Assembly: GCA_025936825.1 (NCBI GenBank)
Contig: JAICSO010000001.1
Coordinates: forward strand, 868,001-932,000
Length of the DNA: 64,000 nucleotides
Direction of reading: 5' to 3'
Source of the DNA: Terriglobales bacterium
Lineage (GTDB): Bacteria; Acidobacteriota; Terriglobia; Terriglobales; Acidobacteriaceae
Part shown: positions 1 through 8,584 of the stretch, one piece after another
How positions within the stretch are numbered: position 1 is the stretch's first letter
Layout: every line of letters begins with the position of its first letter
Program-made: the position numbers and the translations under genes
Notes under the pieces: generated by a model
Told to the model about the DNA's origin: nothing
Seen by the model: the letters and a program-made list of their open reading frames with translations, nothing else
The model's database searches: none

Positions 1-536
1 AGCAGCTGGGCTTCATTTCACGCGTGCCGAAAGTGTCGGTGATCCAGGCGGAAGGGGCGAATCCCCTGGTTCGGTCGGTGCGCGAGAACGGTGGAGAGAA
101 ACTGATCGCGGTGCACGCTGAAACAATGGCGACTGCAATTCGCATCGGGAATCCGGCTTCATGGAAAAAAGCGCTGCGCGTGATCCGCGAGACTGGCGGC
201 GAAGTCGAACAGGTCAGCGAAGTCGAGATCGCGCTGGCTAAGGCCGAGATAGGCGCTGAGGGCGTGGGCTGCGAACCCGCGTCGGCGGTGACGCTGGCGG
301 GATTGAAGAAGCTGGTGAAACAGGGCTTCGTGAAGGCGAACGAAACCGTCGTGCTGGTGCTCACGGGGCACACGCTGAAAGATGCGGATTTCACGCTCAA
401 GTTTCATCGAGGGGACTTGTTCGAGGGGACTCCGCACAAAGCAGAGAGCAATACTCTGAAGCCGTTGCAAAGGTCTCCGCTTGTGCTGGAGCCTAGGGTG
501 GACGCGGTGATCGAGTTGTTGCAGTCGGCTGAGTAA
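1..536 (+). CDS. thrC: Threonine synthase, C-terminal part (cut by window start)
   Basis: The reading frame is already open at the first base and ends at the TAA at 534-536. It is the C-terminal third of a PLP-dependent fold-type II enzyme. Seen: the VIQAEGANPLVRS segment, AIRIGNPASWKKA, a glycine-rich GVGCEPASAVTLAG stretch that in this family helps hold the PLP phosphate side, and the closing VLVLTGHTLKD motif. Threonine synthase converts O-phosphohomoserine to threonine in the cytoplasm. thrB follows on the same strand after 229 bp, which supports the assignment. An ATG at 24 is internal. The PLP lysine lies outside the window. Confidence 0.9.
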   Translation, partial: QLGFISRVPKVSVIQAEGANPLVRSVRENGGEKLIAVHAETMATAIRIGNPASWKKALRVIRETGGEVEQVSEVEIALAKAEIGAEGVGCEPASAVTLAGLKKLVKQGFVKANETVVLVLTGHTLKDADFTLKFHRGDLFEGTPHKAESNTLKPLQRSPLVLEPRVDAVIELLQSAE

Positions 537-544
537 GAAACGAA

Positions 545-642
545 AGCCGAAAACCTTTACCACAGAGGACACCCATTCGACTTCCTCGCTGCGCTCAGGC
601 GCTCAGGGCAGGCCGAGGTTCACAGAGGAACGCCACAGAGGG
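545..642. repeat. Dispersed CCACAGAGG-type intergenic repeat, copy 1
   Basis: Fills the thrC-thrB gap. It begins with AAAACCTTTACCACAGAGG, has a segment rich in CTCAGGCGCTCAGGGCAGG, and closes with TTCACAGAGGAACGCCACAG. The same words recur near 19139, 24654, 26700 and 32551 in both orientations. A second short low-complexity run of CCTGAAGCCTGA type follows at about 727-757, just before thrB. Confidence 0.75.
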
Positions 643-765
643 TTGTGCCGGAGCACTGGATTTCTGTTCTTTCAGAGTGACACGAAGTGACACGAAGTCG
701 GGTTTTAACATTTGAAAGTTGATCCGAAGCCTGAGGCCTGAAGCCTGACCCCTGAAGCCGCGCTA

Positions 766-1689
766 ATGACTGAATTCACCCTCAGCCTGCCTGCCACTTC
801 CGCCAATCTTGGCCCGGCGTTTGACGCCGCCGCATTGGCTCTCGGCCTCGATCTCCGGGTTCGCGCGACTCGGGCAAAGCGGTATTCGATCAATGCTACC
901 GGTCATGATCCTGAGATCTGCGGCGCTGTTGAAAACCATCTGATCCTCAAAACGTACGAAGATGTCCTCGCCGCGGAGAAGAAATCTGCTCCGGCTCTCG
1001 CACTCAACATTCACAACGGCTTCCCAATTGGCAAAGGGATGGGTTCTTCCGCTGCGGCGCGTCTGGCGGGCATTGCGCTAGCGGTGCACTTCGGACGCCT
1101 GCGCTGGAACAGCGCGCACATTATCGGCGAAGCTTCCAAGCGAGAACATCACCCGGACAATGCAGCCGCCTGCTGGATGGGCGGCGTTACCGTGGCGCGT
1201 ATGTTCGGTGAGTCCGAGGCCCACGTTGCTCGGTTCGTGCCTAAGGGCAAGTGGCCCCTGATGCTGGCTATTCCCCAGGAACCGCTTTCGACAGAAAAGG
1301 CGCGCGAGGTTTTGCCTCGCGAATATTCTCGAGCGGACGCCGTAGCGAACATCCAGAACTCAATGCTCTTACTGGCCGCGCTATTTCAGGGAGACCAAAA
1401 GCTTCTCTCTTCTTCCCTGGAAGATCGGATTCACCAGCCGTATCGCGCCGAGTTGTGTCCCCTCCTCCCGGCACTGGACACGTTCGATCCGGAAGACGGA
1501 GTCCTGGGAGTTGCCCTGAGTGGGGCAGGACCCTCGGTACTGATGTTCCTGAATCCAAAGACTTCGATCGAGAAGACCAAAGCCCGGGTGGAATCACGTC
1601 TTAAGAATAGAGGATTGAAAGCTGAGCTGGTGCTGACTTCAATTGCCAAGCGGGGCGGGGAAGCGTCATTCCAGCGTAGGGCACGCTAA
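766..1689 (+). CDS. thrB: Homoserine kinase (GHMP family)
   Basis: A 307-residue GHMP kinase that phosphorylates homoserine with ATP, the step before threonine synthase. The N-terminus SLPATSANLGPAFD is the family substrate-binding strand. The ATP-binding motif PIGKGMGSSAA is at residues 87-97, and the C-terminal GHMP motif VALSGAGPSVL is present. Length is normal for ThrB. The ATG at 766 has no strong Shine-Dalgarno sequence in front, and the upstream spacer is repeat-like, so translation may partly depend on the thrC transcript. Together with thrC it forms the threonine branch of the aspartate family. Confidence 0.93.
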   Translation: MTEFTLSLPATSANLGPAFDAAALALGLDLRVRATRAKRYSINATGHDPEICGAVENHLILKTYEDVLAAEKKSAPALALNIHNGFPIGKGMGSSAAARLAGIALAVHFGRLRWNSAHIIGEASKREHHPDNAAACWMGGVTVARMFGESEAHVARFVPKGKWPLMLAIPQEPLSTEKAREVLPREYSRADAVANIQNSMLLLAALFQGDQKLLSSSLEDRIHQPYRAELCPLLPALDTFDPEDGVLGVALSGAGPSVLMFLNPKTSIEKTKARVESRLKNRGLKAELVLTSIAKRGGEASFQRRAR

Positions 1690-1691
1690 GT

Positions 1692-2024
1692 TTAGTGCCC
1701 GCGTCTGTCATCCAGAACTTCATCTAAAGCGCTCAGCAACTGCTTGGCACGGCGGCTGGAATCCGTGGTCCCGCCGTCCATCTTCTTACGAAGCAGGTGG
1801 TACTCGTCGGCAATATTGAGAGCAGCAAGAACGGCGAGCCGGGCGGTGTCCACCGTGTGCGTCTGGGACGAAACAGCGCGCATCTTGGTGTCGACGTACT
1901 CGGCCAGCTTCAGGATGTAGTCGGGATCGGTGCCGCGAAGATTGTAGCCCTGGTCAAAAATCTCGACACGAACGCTGCCGTTCGAGGCATCCTGCACATG
2001 CGGCTGTTTGGTGGCCGTTGCCAT
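1692..2024 (-). CDS. zapA: Cell division protein ZapA
   Basis: A 110-residue protein with the ZapA signature: VRVEIFDQGYNLRG near the N-terminus, YVDTKMRAV, and the long helix TARLAVLAALNIADEYHLL. ZapA bundles FtsZ protofilaments at the division site and works as a tetramer through its C-terminal coiled coil. It lies 20 bp downstream of the coiled-coil gene at 2045-2338 on the same strand, so the two are probably co-transcribed. It converges on thrB with only 2 bp between the stops. No 6S RNA-like sequence, often found beside zapA in proteobacteria, was visible here. Confidence 0.9.
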   Translation of the reverse strand: MATATKQPHVQDASNGSVRVEIFDQGYNLRGTDPDYILKLAEYVDTKMRAVSSQTHTVDTARLAVLAALNIADEYHLLRKKMDGGTTDSSRRAKQLLSALDEVLDDRRGH

Positions 2025-2044
2025 AGTTGCTCCTCAGGTCCGGT

Positions 2045-2338
2045 TCAGCTTGCGGCCGGTTCTTCGATGCGGTCGATCTGCGCCAGCATCTTTTCCACGC
2101 GGGAGCGGACCAGTTCGCGCTCCTTGCGAAGAGAAACCAGTTCGCGGCGCATATTTTCCACTTCTTCTTCTCGCTGCTCAAGCTGCTCCCGCAGGCGCTG
2201 TACGTCGCGTTCTGCGATGGAACGCGCCTCGCGGGCGGACTTGTATAGCTCAATAGTGCGATAAACCTTGTCTTCCAAGGCCTGAAAATCGTCCGCCGGA
2301 ACCTGGGTGGATACCTCTTCGACCGCTCGTAAGTTCAT
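2045..2338 (-). CDS. Short coiled-coil protein, probable cell-division partner of ZapA
   Basis: 97 residues. After a short N-terminus the chain is one long coiled coil rich in E, R and K with heptad-spaced L/V/M (for example VQRLREQLEQREEEVENMRR). There is no signal peptide or membrane segment. Position directly upstream of zapA on the same strand suggests a ZapB-like or FtsZ-ring role, but that is inference from context; coiled coils of this size cannot be assigned by sequence alone. Divergent from the LON-domain gene across a 114-bp spacer. Confidence 0.7.
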   Translation of the reverse strand: MNLRAVEEVSTQVPADDFQALEDKVYRTIELYKSAREARSIAERDVQRLREQLEQREEEVENMRRELVSLRKERELVRSRVEKMLAQIDRIEEPAAS

Positions 2339-2452
2339 GATTGCCGTTTTCCTGGAGAGAAAAGTTGAAGTCTTGAGCGCAGTATACTCCAGTAGGGCTG
2401 TGGAGAATCTGGTCTGATTAGTTCATTTCTGCGGCCGCGATGAAAGCGAAAG

Positions 2453-3058
2453 ATGCTGATTCCACTTTTTCCGCTCGACCTAGTTTTGCTTCCTGGCGTG
2501 CCGCTGCCGCTGCACATCTTTGAGCCGCGCTACAAGGAAATGATCAAGGAATGCCTCGACGAGAAGAAGCATTTCGGCCTGATTCGCCTGCACGACGAGA
2601 CTATGGCGACGATCGGCTGCACCGCGGAGATCATTCAGGTGCTGAAGGCGTATCCGGATGGGAGGTCGGACATCCTGACCGAAGGGAAACGGCGCTTCGA
2701 GGTTCTGCAGACCAACCAGGAGAGGTCGTTTTTGCAGGCAGAAGTGTTTTTTCTGGACGATGACGCGAGTACTGCCGCAAAGGCCGACGTTGAGAACGCG
2801 CTTCGTCTTCACGACGAGATCATGCAACTGGCGGGAGCGCAGCCGGAGAGCCGCGGCGAGGTCGATACCAATCAACTGGCTTACCGGCTTGCCGGTTCGC
2901 TTCCCTTTGATCCCGACTTCCAGCAGGCGTTGTTGGAGATGAACTCCGAGGCGGAACGCATGCAGGCTATCATTTCTTTTTTCGAGCGCATCCTACCAGT
3001 GTTGCAGCGGAGTGCCCGCGCCAAGCGGAAAGCCGGCGGAAACGGCCACGTCAACTAG
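2453..3058 (+). CDS. LON substrate-binding domain protein
   Basis: A 201-residue stand-alone LON-N domain (PUA-like fold plus helical part). Seen: the opening MLIPLFPLDLVLLPGVPLPLHIFEPRYKEM, which is the classic start of Lon N-domains, then FGLIRLHDE and GCTAEIIQVLKAYPDGRSDIL. It has no AAA+ or protease domain, so it is not Lon itself. Such proteins are common and their role is uncertain; substrate recognition or binding is assumed from the domain. Start chosen at ATG 2453 because the family N-terminus begins there exactly. Confidence 0.85.
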   Translation: MLIPLFPLDLVLLPGVPLPLHIFEPRYKEMIKECLDEKKHFGLIRLHDETMATIGCTAEIIQVLKAYPDGRSDILTEGKRRFEVLQTNQERSFLQAEVFFLDDDASTAAKADVENALRLHDEIMQLAGAQPESRGEVDTNQLAYRLAGSLPFDPDFQQALLEMNSEAERMQAIISFFERILPVLQRSARAKRKAGGNGHVN

Positions 3059-3109
3059 CCGAACCGAGCGGCGTATAATCGGGCCTACCGCTGTTTCGTG
3101 GAGTATTCG

Positions 3110-4603
3110 ATGAGTCTTCCCCGCACCCTCGGCGAGCTTCGCCGGAGCCCCTTCTCAGAAGAAAAACTGCGAATCCGCCGCGTAAAGGATGAACTGCGCG
3201 ACAACTTGATCGCGCGCCTGCGGGCGAGTGGCGACACGCCGATTTTCCCGGGGATCGTTGGATATGAGGATACGGTTGTGCCGCAGATCGTGAACGCGAT
3301 TCTTTCACGACACAACTTCATTCTGCTGGGATTGCGCGGGCAGGCGAAAAGCCGGATTCTACGCGCGCTCACGTCGATGCTCGATCCGCAGATGCCGTAC
3401 ATCTCGGGATGCGAGATCCACGACAATCCGTATTCTCCGATCTGCCGCCGGTGCATCGACCTGATTGCCAAGTGCGGAGATGCGACGGGAGTTGCGTATC
3501 TCACTCCGGAAGAGCGGTACGTTGAGAAACTGGCGACGCCGGACGTCACCATTGCCGATTTGATTGGTGATATCGATCCGATCAAAGCCGCGCGGGGCGG
3601 GCATGAACTGGCGAGCGAGTTGACCGTTCATTACGGGCTGCTGCCGCGCGCCAATCGGGGAATTTTCGCGATCAACGAACTGCCGGACCTAGCAGGGAAA
3701 ATCCAGGTCGGCCTGTTCAACATCATGCAGGAAGGCGACGTGCAGATTAAGGGTTACCCAGTGCGCCTGCCGCTGGATATCGCTCTCGTGTTCTCGGCGA
3801 ATCCCGAGGACTACACGGCTCGTGGGAAAATCATCACGCCGCTGAAGGACCGCATTGGCTCGGAGATTCGTACGCATTATCCGGCGACCGTGGAAGAGGG
3901 AGTTGAGATTACCTCCCAGGAAGCTTGGGCCGTGCGCGGCGGGACCAAGCTGGTTGTTCCCAAGTACATTCGCGAGGTGATCGAACAGATCGCTTTCGCC
4001 GCCCGCGAAGACAAAAAGATCGACAAGCGTTCGGGCGTGAGCCAGCGATTGCCGATTTCCGCTATGGAGAATGTCATCTCCAATGCCGAGAGGCGGGCAA
4101 TTCGTCACGATGAAAGGATTGTGGTGCCGCGCATCGGCGATATCTACGCGGCGCTTCCGGCGATCACCGGCAAACTCGAGCTCGAGTACGAAGGTGAGAT
4201 GAAGGGGGCCGACTTCGTTGGACGCGAGTTGATTCGCGTGGCGATCGCCAAGACCTACGATCAGTATTTTCAGGGCGCGAATATGCAGCAGGTGATCCAG
4301 TGGTTCGACCTCGGAGGAGAGATCCAGGTAACCGACGGTGTTGCTGCTGCCGATCTCCTGCAAACGCTGCGCGGAATTCAGGGATTGATGGACAAGCTGA
4401 CACGGGTGAACGTCGGGCCGAAGGACTCGCCGGAAGCTCAGGTTTCAGCTGCCGAGTTTGCACTGGAAGGTTTGTACGCGCACAAACGCATCGGCCGGAA
4501 TGAAGAGCGCGTGTTCACCGCTGGAGAAAAGCAGCCTCGCATCGCCGAAAAGCCGTACGAGCGCGAGGAAGGACAGTATCGGCCGAGAAGGCCATTGAAC
4601 TGA
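3110..4603 (+). CDS. MoxR/BchI-like AAA+ ATPase
   Basis: About 497 residues from the ATG at 3110 (an in-frame ATG at 3098 is possible). P-loop LLGLRGQAKSR near residues 70-80, Walker B-like NRGIFAINELPDLAGK, and an asparagine sensor in VFSANPEDYTARGK. The architecture resembles the magnesium-chelatase I subunit and MoxR ATPases, which remodel or activate partner proteins with a VWA-domain protein. The VWA gene follows 81 bp downstream, giving the expected pair. There are no cobalt/magnesium chelatase neighbours, so pigment synthesis is unlikely; general chaperone activity is the inference. Confidence 0.85.
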   Translation: MSLPRTLGELRRSPFSEEKLRIRRVKDELRDNLIARLRASGDTPIFPGIVGYEDTVVPQIVNAILSRHNFILLGLRGQAKSRILRALTSMLDPQMPYISGCEIHDNPYSPICRRCIDLIAKCGDATGVAYLTPEERYVEKLATPDVTIADLIGDIDPIKAARGGHELASELTVHYGLLPRANRGIFAINELPDLAGKIQVGLFNIMQEGDVQIKGYPVRLPLDIALVFSANPEDYTARGKIITPLKDRIGSEIRTHYPATVEEGVEITSQEAWAVRGGTKLVVPKYIREVIEQIAFAAREDKKIDKRSGVSQRLPISAMENVISNAERRAIRHDERIVVPRIGDIYAALPAITGKLELEYEGEMKGADFVGRELIRVAIAKTYDQYFQGANMQQVIQWFDLGGEIQVTDGVAAADLLQTLRGIQGLMDKLTRVNVGPKDSPEAQVSAAEFALEGLYAHKRIGRNEERVFTAGEKQPRIAEKPYEREEGQYRPRRPLN

Positions 4604-4684
4604 GCCATCAGCCCTCAGCCATCAGCCGTCAGGAAGCCTCGGCTGATTTTACTGATGGCTGACAGCTGACGGCTGAAGGCTGTT
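4604..4684. repeat. Imperfect inverted repeat of the CAGCCATCAGCCGTCAG family
   Basis: The spacer between the MoxR and VWA genes is almost wholly made of CAGCC(A/C)TCAG units on the left and their reverse complement (CTGATGGCTGACAGCTGACGG) on the right, able to fold into a long imperfect hairpin. Related units occur at 5929-6019, 55508-55570 and 60822-60975. Confidence 0.8.
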
Positions 4685-5926
4685 ATGAAGCGCATTCGCT
4701 ACTCCAAATACGTTCCCGATCCCGCCAGCGAGATGAGCATGGAGGACCTGCTTGGCGCGCTGTCCGACTATCTGTTGCAGAGCGGCTTCCAGAACTATTT
4801 CTCTTATTACGACACGCCTGATGGCGAGCAGACGCTGGACGAACTGCGCCAGGCGATTGAGCAAGCGCTGATGAACAGCGACATGCTCTCCGAGGAGATG
4901 CGCGAACAGCTCGAACAAATGCAGATGGAAGGAGCGCTGGATGAGCTGATCGAGCAACTGATCGAGCGCATGCAGCAGGAGGATTACATCAGCGTTGACC
5001 AACCGCACGATCCTTCAAAGCGGTCGAGCGTGGGCGGACAGCTTGGAGAGGCGCAGCAGCAGGCGAAATTCGAAATAACCGACAAGAGCCTCGATTTCCT
5101 TGGATACAAGACGCTGCGCGATTTGCTTGGATCTCTGGGTAAATCGAGTTTTGGACGTCACGACACGCGCGATATGGCTACGGGCATCGAGGCGAGCGGC
5201 GCGTCGCGCCAGTACGAATTCGGCGACACCCTGAACCTCGACATCACCGCGACACTTTCCAGTGCGATTCAGCGCGAAGGCCTCACCCTTCCATTGAATA
5301 TCGAGTACTCCGATCTGCAGGTGCACCAGTGCGAGTACCAGTCATCTTGCGCGACGGTGCTGATGCTGGACTGCTCGCACTCGATGATTCTTTACGGTGA
5401 AGACCGTTTCACACCCGCGAAGAAAGTGGCGATGGCGCTGTCGCACTTGTTGCGAACGCAATATCCCGGCGACTCCCTCTCTCTCATTCTTTTTCACGAT
5501 TCCGCGGAAGAAGTACCTCTATCGCAATTGGCACGTGTAAAGGTTGGGCCCTATTACACGAATACTCGCGAGGGACTTCGTCTCGCGCAGCGCATTCTGC
5601 AGCGTCAACGGAAAGACATGAAGCAGATTGTCATGATCACCGACGGCAAGCCTTCGGCGCTTACGCTCGAAGATGGGCGGATTTACAAGAATGCCTTTGG
5701 ACTGGATCCGCTGGTGGTCAGCCAGACGCTGGAAGAAGTCTCGAAGTGCAAGCGCGCCGGGGTGATGATCAATACGTTCATGCTGGCGTCGGACTATGGA
5801 CTGGTGCAGTTCGTCCAGAAGGTCACAGAGATGTGCCGAGGCAAGGCGTACTTCACCACGCCGTACACATTGGGCCAGTATCTGCTGATGGACTACATGT
5901 CGCGGAAGACGAAGACCATCCATTGA
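4685..5926 (+). CDS. VWA-domain protein, partner of MoxR ATPase
   Basis: 413 residues. The N-terminal third is acidic and helical ([23 protein letters not shown]). A von Willebrand A domain follows, with MIDAS motif DCSHS at about residue 229, a conserved Thr/Asp segment [10 protein letters not shown], and [15 protein letters not shown] near the end. MIDAS domains bind a metal ion and a partner acidic residue. In MoxR-VWA systems this subunit delivers the target to the ATPase. No signal peptide, so cytoplasmic. It resembles BchD/ChlD only in layout. Confidence 0.85.
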   Translation: MKRIRYSKYVPDPASEMSMEDLLGALSDYLLQSGFQNYFSYYDTPDGEQTLDELRQAIEQALMNSDMLSEEMREQLEQMQMEGALDELIEQLIERMQQEDYISVDQPHDPSKRSSVGGQLGEAQQQAKFEITDKSLDFLGYKTLRDLLGSLGKSSFGRHDTRDMATGIEASGASRQYEFGDTLNLDITATLSSAIQREGLTLPLNIEYSDLQVHQCEYQSSCATVLMLDCSHSMILYGEDRFTPAKKVAMALSHLLRTQYPGDSLSLILFHDSAEEVPLSQLARVKVGPYYTNTREGLRLAQRILQRQRKDMKQIVMITDGKPSALTLEDGRIYKNAFGLDPLVVSQTLEEVSKCKRAGVMINTFMLASDYGLVQFVQKVTEMCRGKAYFTTPYTLGQYLLMDYMSRKTKTIH

Positions 5927-5928
5927 CC

Positions 5929-6019
5929 CAGCACTCAGCACTCAGCCGTCAGCACTCAGTCATCATGGGGTGTTCGCGCGCCACATTCCTGGCTGATTGC
6001 TGAGTGCTGACTGCTGGGC
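5929..6019. repeat. Inverted repeat of CAGCACTCAG / CTGAGTGCTGA units
   Basis: Left side reads CAGCACTCAGCACTCAGCCG and right side CTGATTGCTGAGTGCTGACT, leaving a roughly 40-nt centre. It lies between convergent genes (VWA plus, CDGSH minus), so it might help terminate transcription on both sides; there is no T-tract. Confidence 0.7.
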
Positions 6020-6022
6020 AGT

Positions 6023-6268
6023 TTAGGTGATGGGCCCGCTCTCTTCCGCCTTCTTCACCGCCAATTCCGCGCCCTGGAATCCAATTTTGCTGTGAGTTCC
6101 GTCGCAAAAGGGCTTGTTAATCGAGCCGCCGCAGCGGCAAAGCGAGAATGCGGTTTTGCCGGTCAGGTCGTATTTGTTTCCTTGGGCATCTACCAACTCC
6201 ACGGAGCCTTCTGGGGCTTCCACGCGATAAGGTCCATTTGGTCTCACAGTGATTTTGATTGCGGCCAT
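6023..6268 (-). CDS. CDGSH iron-sulfur domain protein
   Basis: 81 residues with the complete CDGSH signature C-R-C-G-G-S-x4-P-F-C-D-G-T-H, which binds a [2Fe-2S] cluster through three Cys and one His. The N-terminal part (ITVRPNGPYRVEAPEGSVEL) is typical of bacterial single-CDGSH proteins. These proteins are redox or iron-sulfur carriers; the bacterial function is poorly known. The ATG at 6266-6268 is preceded by GGGAGGAAGC, a good ribosome binding site. Confidence 0.9.
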   Translation of the reverse strand: MAAIKITVRPNGPYRVEAPEGSVELVDAQGNKYDLTGKTAFSLCRCGGSINKPFCDGTHSKIGFQGAELAVKKAEESGPIT

Positions 6269-6390
6269 GCTTCCTCCCTAATATGTGTCGCCTATGAAGA
6301 TACCAATGGTCATGCGATCAATGCCAGCAGGACGCGATCTGAGAGCGCCCGGTGGAAAATGCGGTTGAATTTGCACTGCAGCGTTCTTCC

Positions 6391-6468
6391 GCCCCTTCGG
6401 GGCTCCAGCGAGGTTGCGCTTTTCCCACGGCTTACGCCGTGGGCTTTATTCTTGCGCCGCTTTGCGGC
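6391..6468. repeat. Triple-hairpin REP-like element
   Basis: Three hairpins in a row within 78 nt: GCCCC-TTC-GGGGC (6391-6403), CCCACGGC-TTAC-GCCGTGGG (6424-6443) and GCCGC-TTT-GCGGC (6456-6468). It sits in the 281-bp gap between the starts and ends of two minus-strand genes. The rest of that gap shows no ORF or obvious promoter. Ordered hairpins of this kind look like a mobile REP-type unit rather than a terminator. Confidence 0.75.
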
Positions 6469-6549
6469 TGCATAAATGATGGTGTCCTGAAACTATTTGC
6501 CGGGCTTTTATGTAGCTACCAGGGTGCAATATTTCTTTGTCGAAGCAAC

Positions 6550-7662
6550 CTACGCCGCGGCGGCTTTCTTTGCGATCACGGTGTGGTACAGCTGCACATA
6601 GTTGTCAGTCATGCGGTGAGCGTTGAAGGATTCGCGGGCGCGTTGGAACGCACGGTTGGCGAAATTGCGACGCAGTTGGGGGTCTTCGTTGAGGACGCGA
6701 ATCGTATCAGCCAGGCTCTGGGCATCGTTCGTGGAGAAATATAGTGCCGCATTCTCCCACAACTCGCGGAAAGGTGGAATGTCGTTCAGCACCAACGCAC
6801 AGCGCGACAGCGCAGCTTCTAGAATGTTCATCCCAGAAACCTCGTATCGCGACGTTCCGGCGAATATTCCAGCTTTGCTGTAGAGCAAGCGCATCTGGGC
6901 TTCAGACTGCGCGCCTCGCAAGGCAACGCCCCCATTGCCATCCTGAAAGCGAACGTCGGTTCGGACGGAAATGTTCGCCGGAGGCTCTTCGTCGCCGACG
7001 ATGCACACTGGAAAGGGATAAATTTGCTGCGTCAGAAGCGCGACCTGCTTAGCGGGATCGATCACACGCCCTACGGCGAGCACCGAGTCTTCTTTCGAGG
7101 TATAGGGATTAAAAAAGATGGGATTGCGGCCGTGATGAATCACCTGCTCTCGCGCCCCCGGACCATAGCAAGCGCGCATGGAATTCAGCAGCCACTCGTT
7201 GGGCGCGATCACAGCCGACGAAGCCGCGATGCCATCAGAAATTGTCTGGCGATACCACCGCAACCATGGGCTCGGCTTGGGCTCGCGTCCGTGCACGGCC
7301 TTCCACCACGTGATCAGATCACCGTGCGCGACCACCACACGCGGAATGTCCACCGGCAAAGCGCCATAGCAGAGATGGTTGGAATGGAAAACATCAGGCT
7401 TCGCATCTTCGATCACGGCACAGAGATAATCGGATGCGTCCGCGAAATCATGCTGGCCTTCTTCCATCCAGTCGAGACGGAAAGCGGTTGGATGGTATGT
7501 AAGCCCGTAGAGGCGGTCCATCCAGGCAGTCTGCTCAGGCAGAGGAATACCGCCAAAACTCACCAGAGTGACACGAAACCCCCGCGTAATCAGCCCGGAC
7601 ACAAGTTCACGGGTGTAAGTCCAATTGCCATTCAGCGTGTCGGACGTGATCAGAACATGCAT
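6550..7662 (-). CDS. GT-B glycosyltransferase (GT4-like)
   Basis: 370 residues. The N-terminal Rossmann-like half begins MHVLITSDTLNGNWTYTRELV and contains HSNHLCYGALP and VVVAHGD. The C-terminal donor-binding half carries AVGRVIDPAKQV, the E-x7-E type motif in YEVSGMNILEAALSRCALV, and NDIPPFRELW. GT4 enzymes transfer sugars from nucleotide-sugar donors to glycans or lipids; acceptor unknown. It is an isolated gene, not part of a visible polysaccharide cluster. Confidence 0.85.
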   Translation of the reverse strand: MHVLITSDTLNGNWTYTRELVSGLITRGFRVTLVSFGGIPLPEQTAWMDRLYGLTYHPTAFRLDWMEEGQHDFADASDYLCAVIEDAKPDVFHSNHLCYGALPVDIPRVVVAHGDLITWWKAVHGREPKPSPWLRWYRQTISDGIAASSAVIAPNEWLLNSMRACYGPGAREQVIHHGRNPIFFNPYTSKEDSVLAVGRVIDPAKQVALLTQQIYPFPVCIVGDEEPPANISVRTDVRFQDGNGGVALRGAQSEAQMRLLYSKAGIFAGTSRYEVSGMNILEAALSRCALVLNDIPPFRELWENAALYFSTNDAQSLADTIRVLNEDPQLRRNFANRAFQRARESFNAHRMTDNYVQLYHTVIAKKAAAA

Positions 7663-7810
7663 GGGCCCGGGAGTTCCCTCATTCTATGTTGGATGCCGTC
7701 TGAGACGAAGCTTTTTCTGCAACGCAGAAGTTTGCGTCCTGGTGTGAAATGCCCTGCACAAGGAAGATGGGCAGCCGTGCTGGCACGCTCCCATCCATTA
7801 CAATCTCGGC

Positions 7811-8557
7811 ATGTTAAGACTCATGTGCGTAACTGCGCATCCCGACGATGAGGCCGGGGGCTTCGGAGGAACGCTGCTGAAATATCGTGCCGCCGGGGCT
7901 GAAACCAGCGTGGTATGCCTGACACCAGGGCAGGCGGCCACCCATCGCGGCGGGGCAAAAAGCGACCCTGAATTGGCGGAAATGCGTAAAAAGGAGTTTG
8001 CCGCCGCTTGCGAAATTTTGAGAGTCAGCCGTCCGGTCATTTTCGACTACCCGGATGGTCAGCTTTATCTTCAGAACCTCAATCGCGTCGTCTATACCTT
8101 GACCTTGGAGATCCGACGCTTTCGACCACAGGTGCTGATGACTTTTGGCGCAGACGGCGGTGTCACCGGACATCCGGACCACGGCATGGCGGGCATGTTC
8201 GCCTCGTTGGCCTTCCAGTGGGCTGGTAGGAACAATCGGTATGCCGATCAGTTGGATTCAAAAATAGAGCCACATCGCACGCAGAAGCTGTACTACGGCA
8301 CTGCTGATTTCGTGATTCCTGGGCGTCAGCCGATCACGCTGGCACCGTCCTCGGCCAACATCGACGTGAAAGCGCATTTTGAAAAGAAGGCGGCGGCGTT
8401 CAAAGCGCACACTTCGCAGGCACCGCTGTTCCCGCTGTTCGAGGACAACGTGCGAAATCGGAGCGAGACAGAATTATTTCACCTCGCGGCGTCCGTCAAA
8501 GGCGGACCTATTCGACAGGAAACGGATCTGTTCGAAGGGGTGGACGAATCCGCCTAA
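7811..8557 (+). CDS. PIG-L/LmbE family deacetylase
   Basis: 248 residues. Zinc-binding motif A-H-P-D-D-E at residues 9-14 and the second ligand motif G-H-P-D-H in the middle are both intact. The family removes N-acetyl groups from GlcNAc conjugates (bacillithiol BshB, mycothiol MshB, or secondary metabolites). Substrate cannot be set from sequence; a thiol-cofactor role is possible but no bshA or bshC is nearby. The upstream spacer (7663-7810) shows nothing recognisable. Confidence 0.88.
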   Translation: MLRLMCVTAHPDDEAGGFGGTLLKYRAAGAETSVVCLTPGQAATHRGGAKSDPELAEMRKKEFAAACEILRVSRPVIFDYPDGQLYLQNLNRVVYTLTLEIRRFRPQVLMTFGADGGVTGHPDHGMAGMFASLAFQWAGRNNRYADQLDSKIEPHRTQKLYYGTADFVIPGRQPITLAPSSANIDVKAHFEKKAAAFKAHTSQAPLFPLFEDNVRNRSETELFHLAASVKGGPIRQETDLFEGVDESA

Positions 8558-8584
8558 CGGCCTCTTTTGACTTGAGGACTGGCC

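Noticed and set aside
3110-5926. Magnesium chelatase for chlorophyll
   Set aside because: No H subunit or pigment genes; the MoxR-VWA layout alone does not support it.
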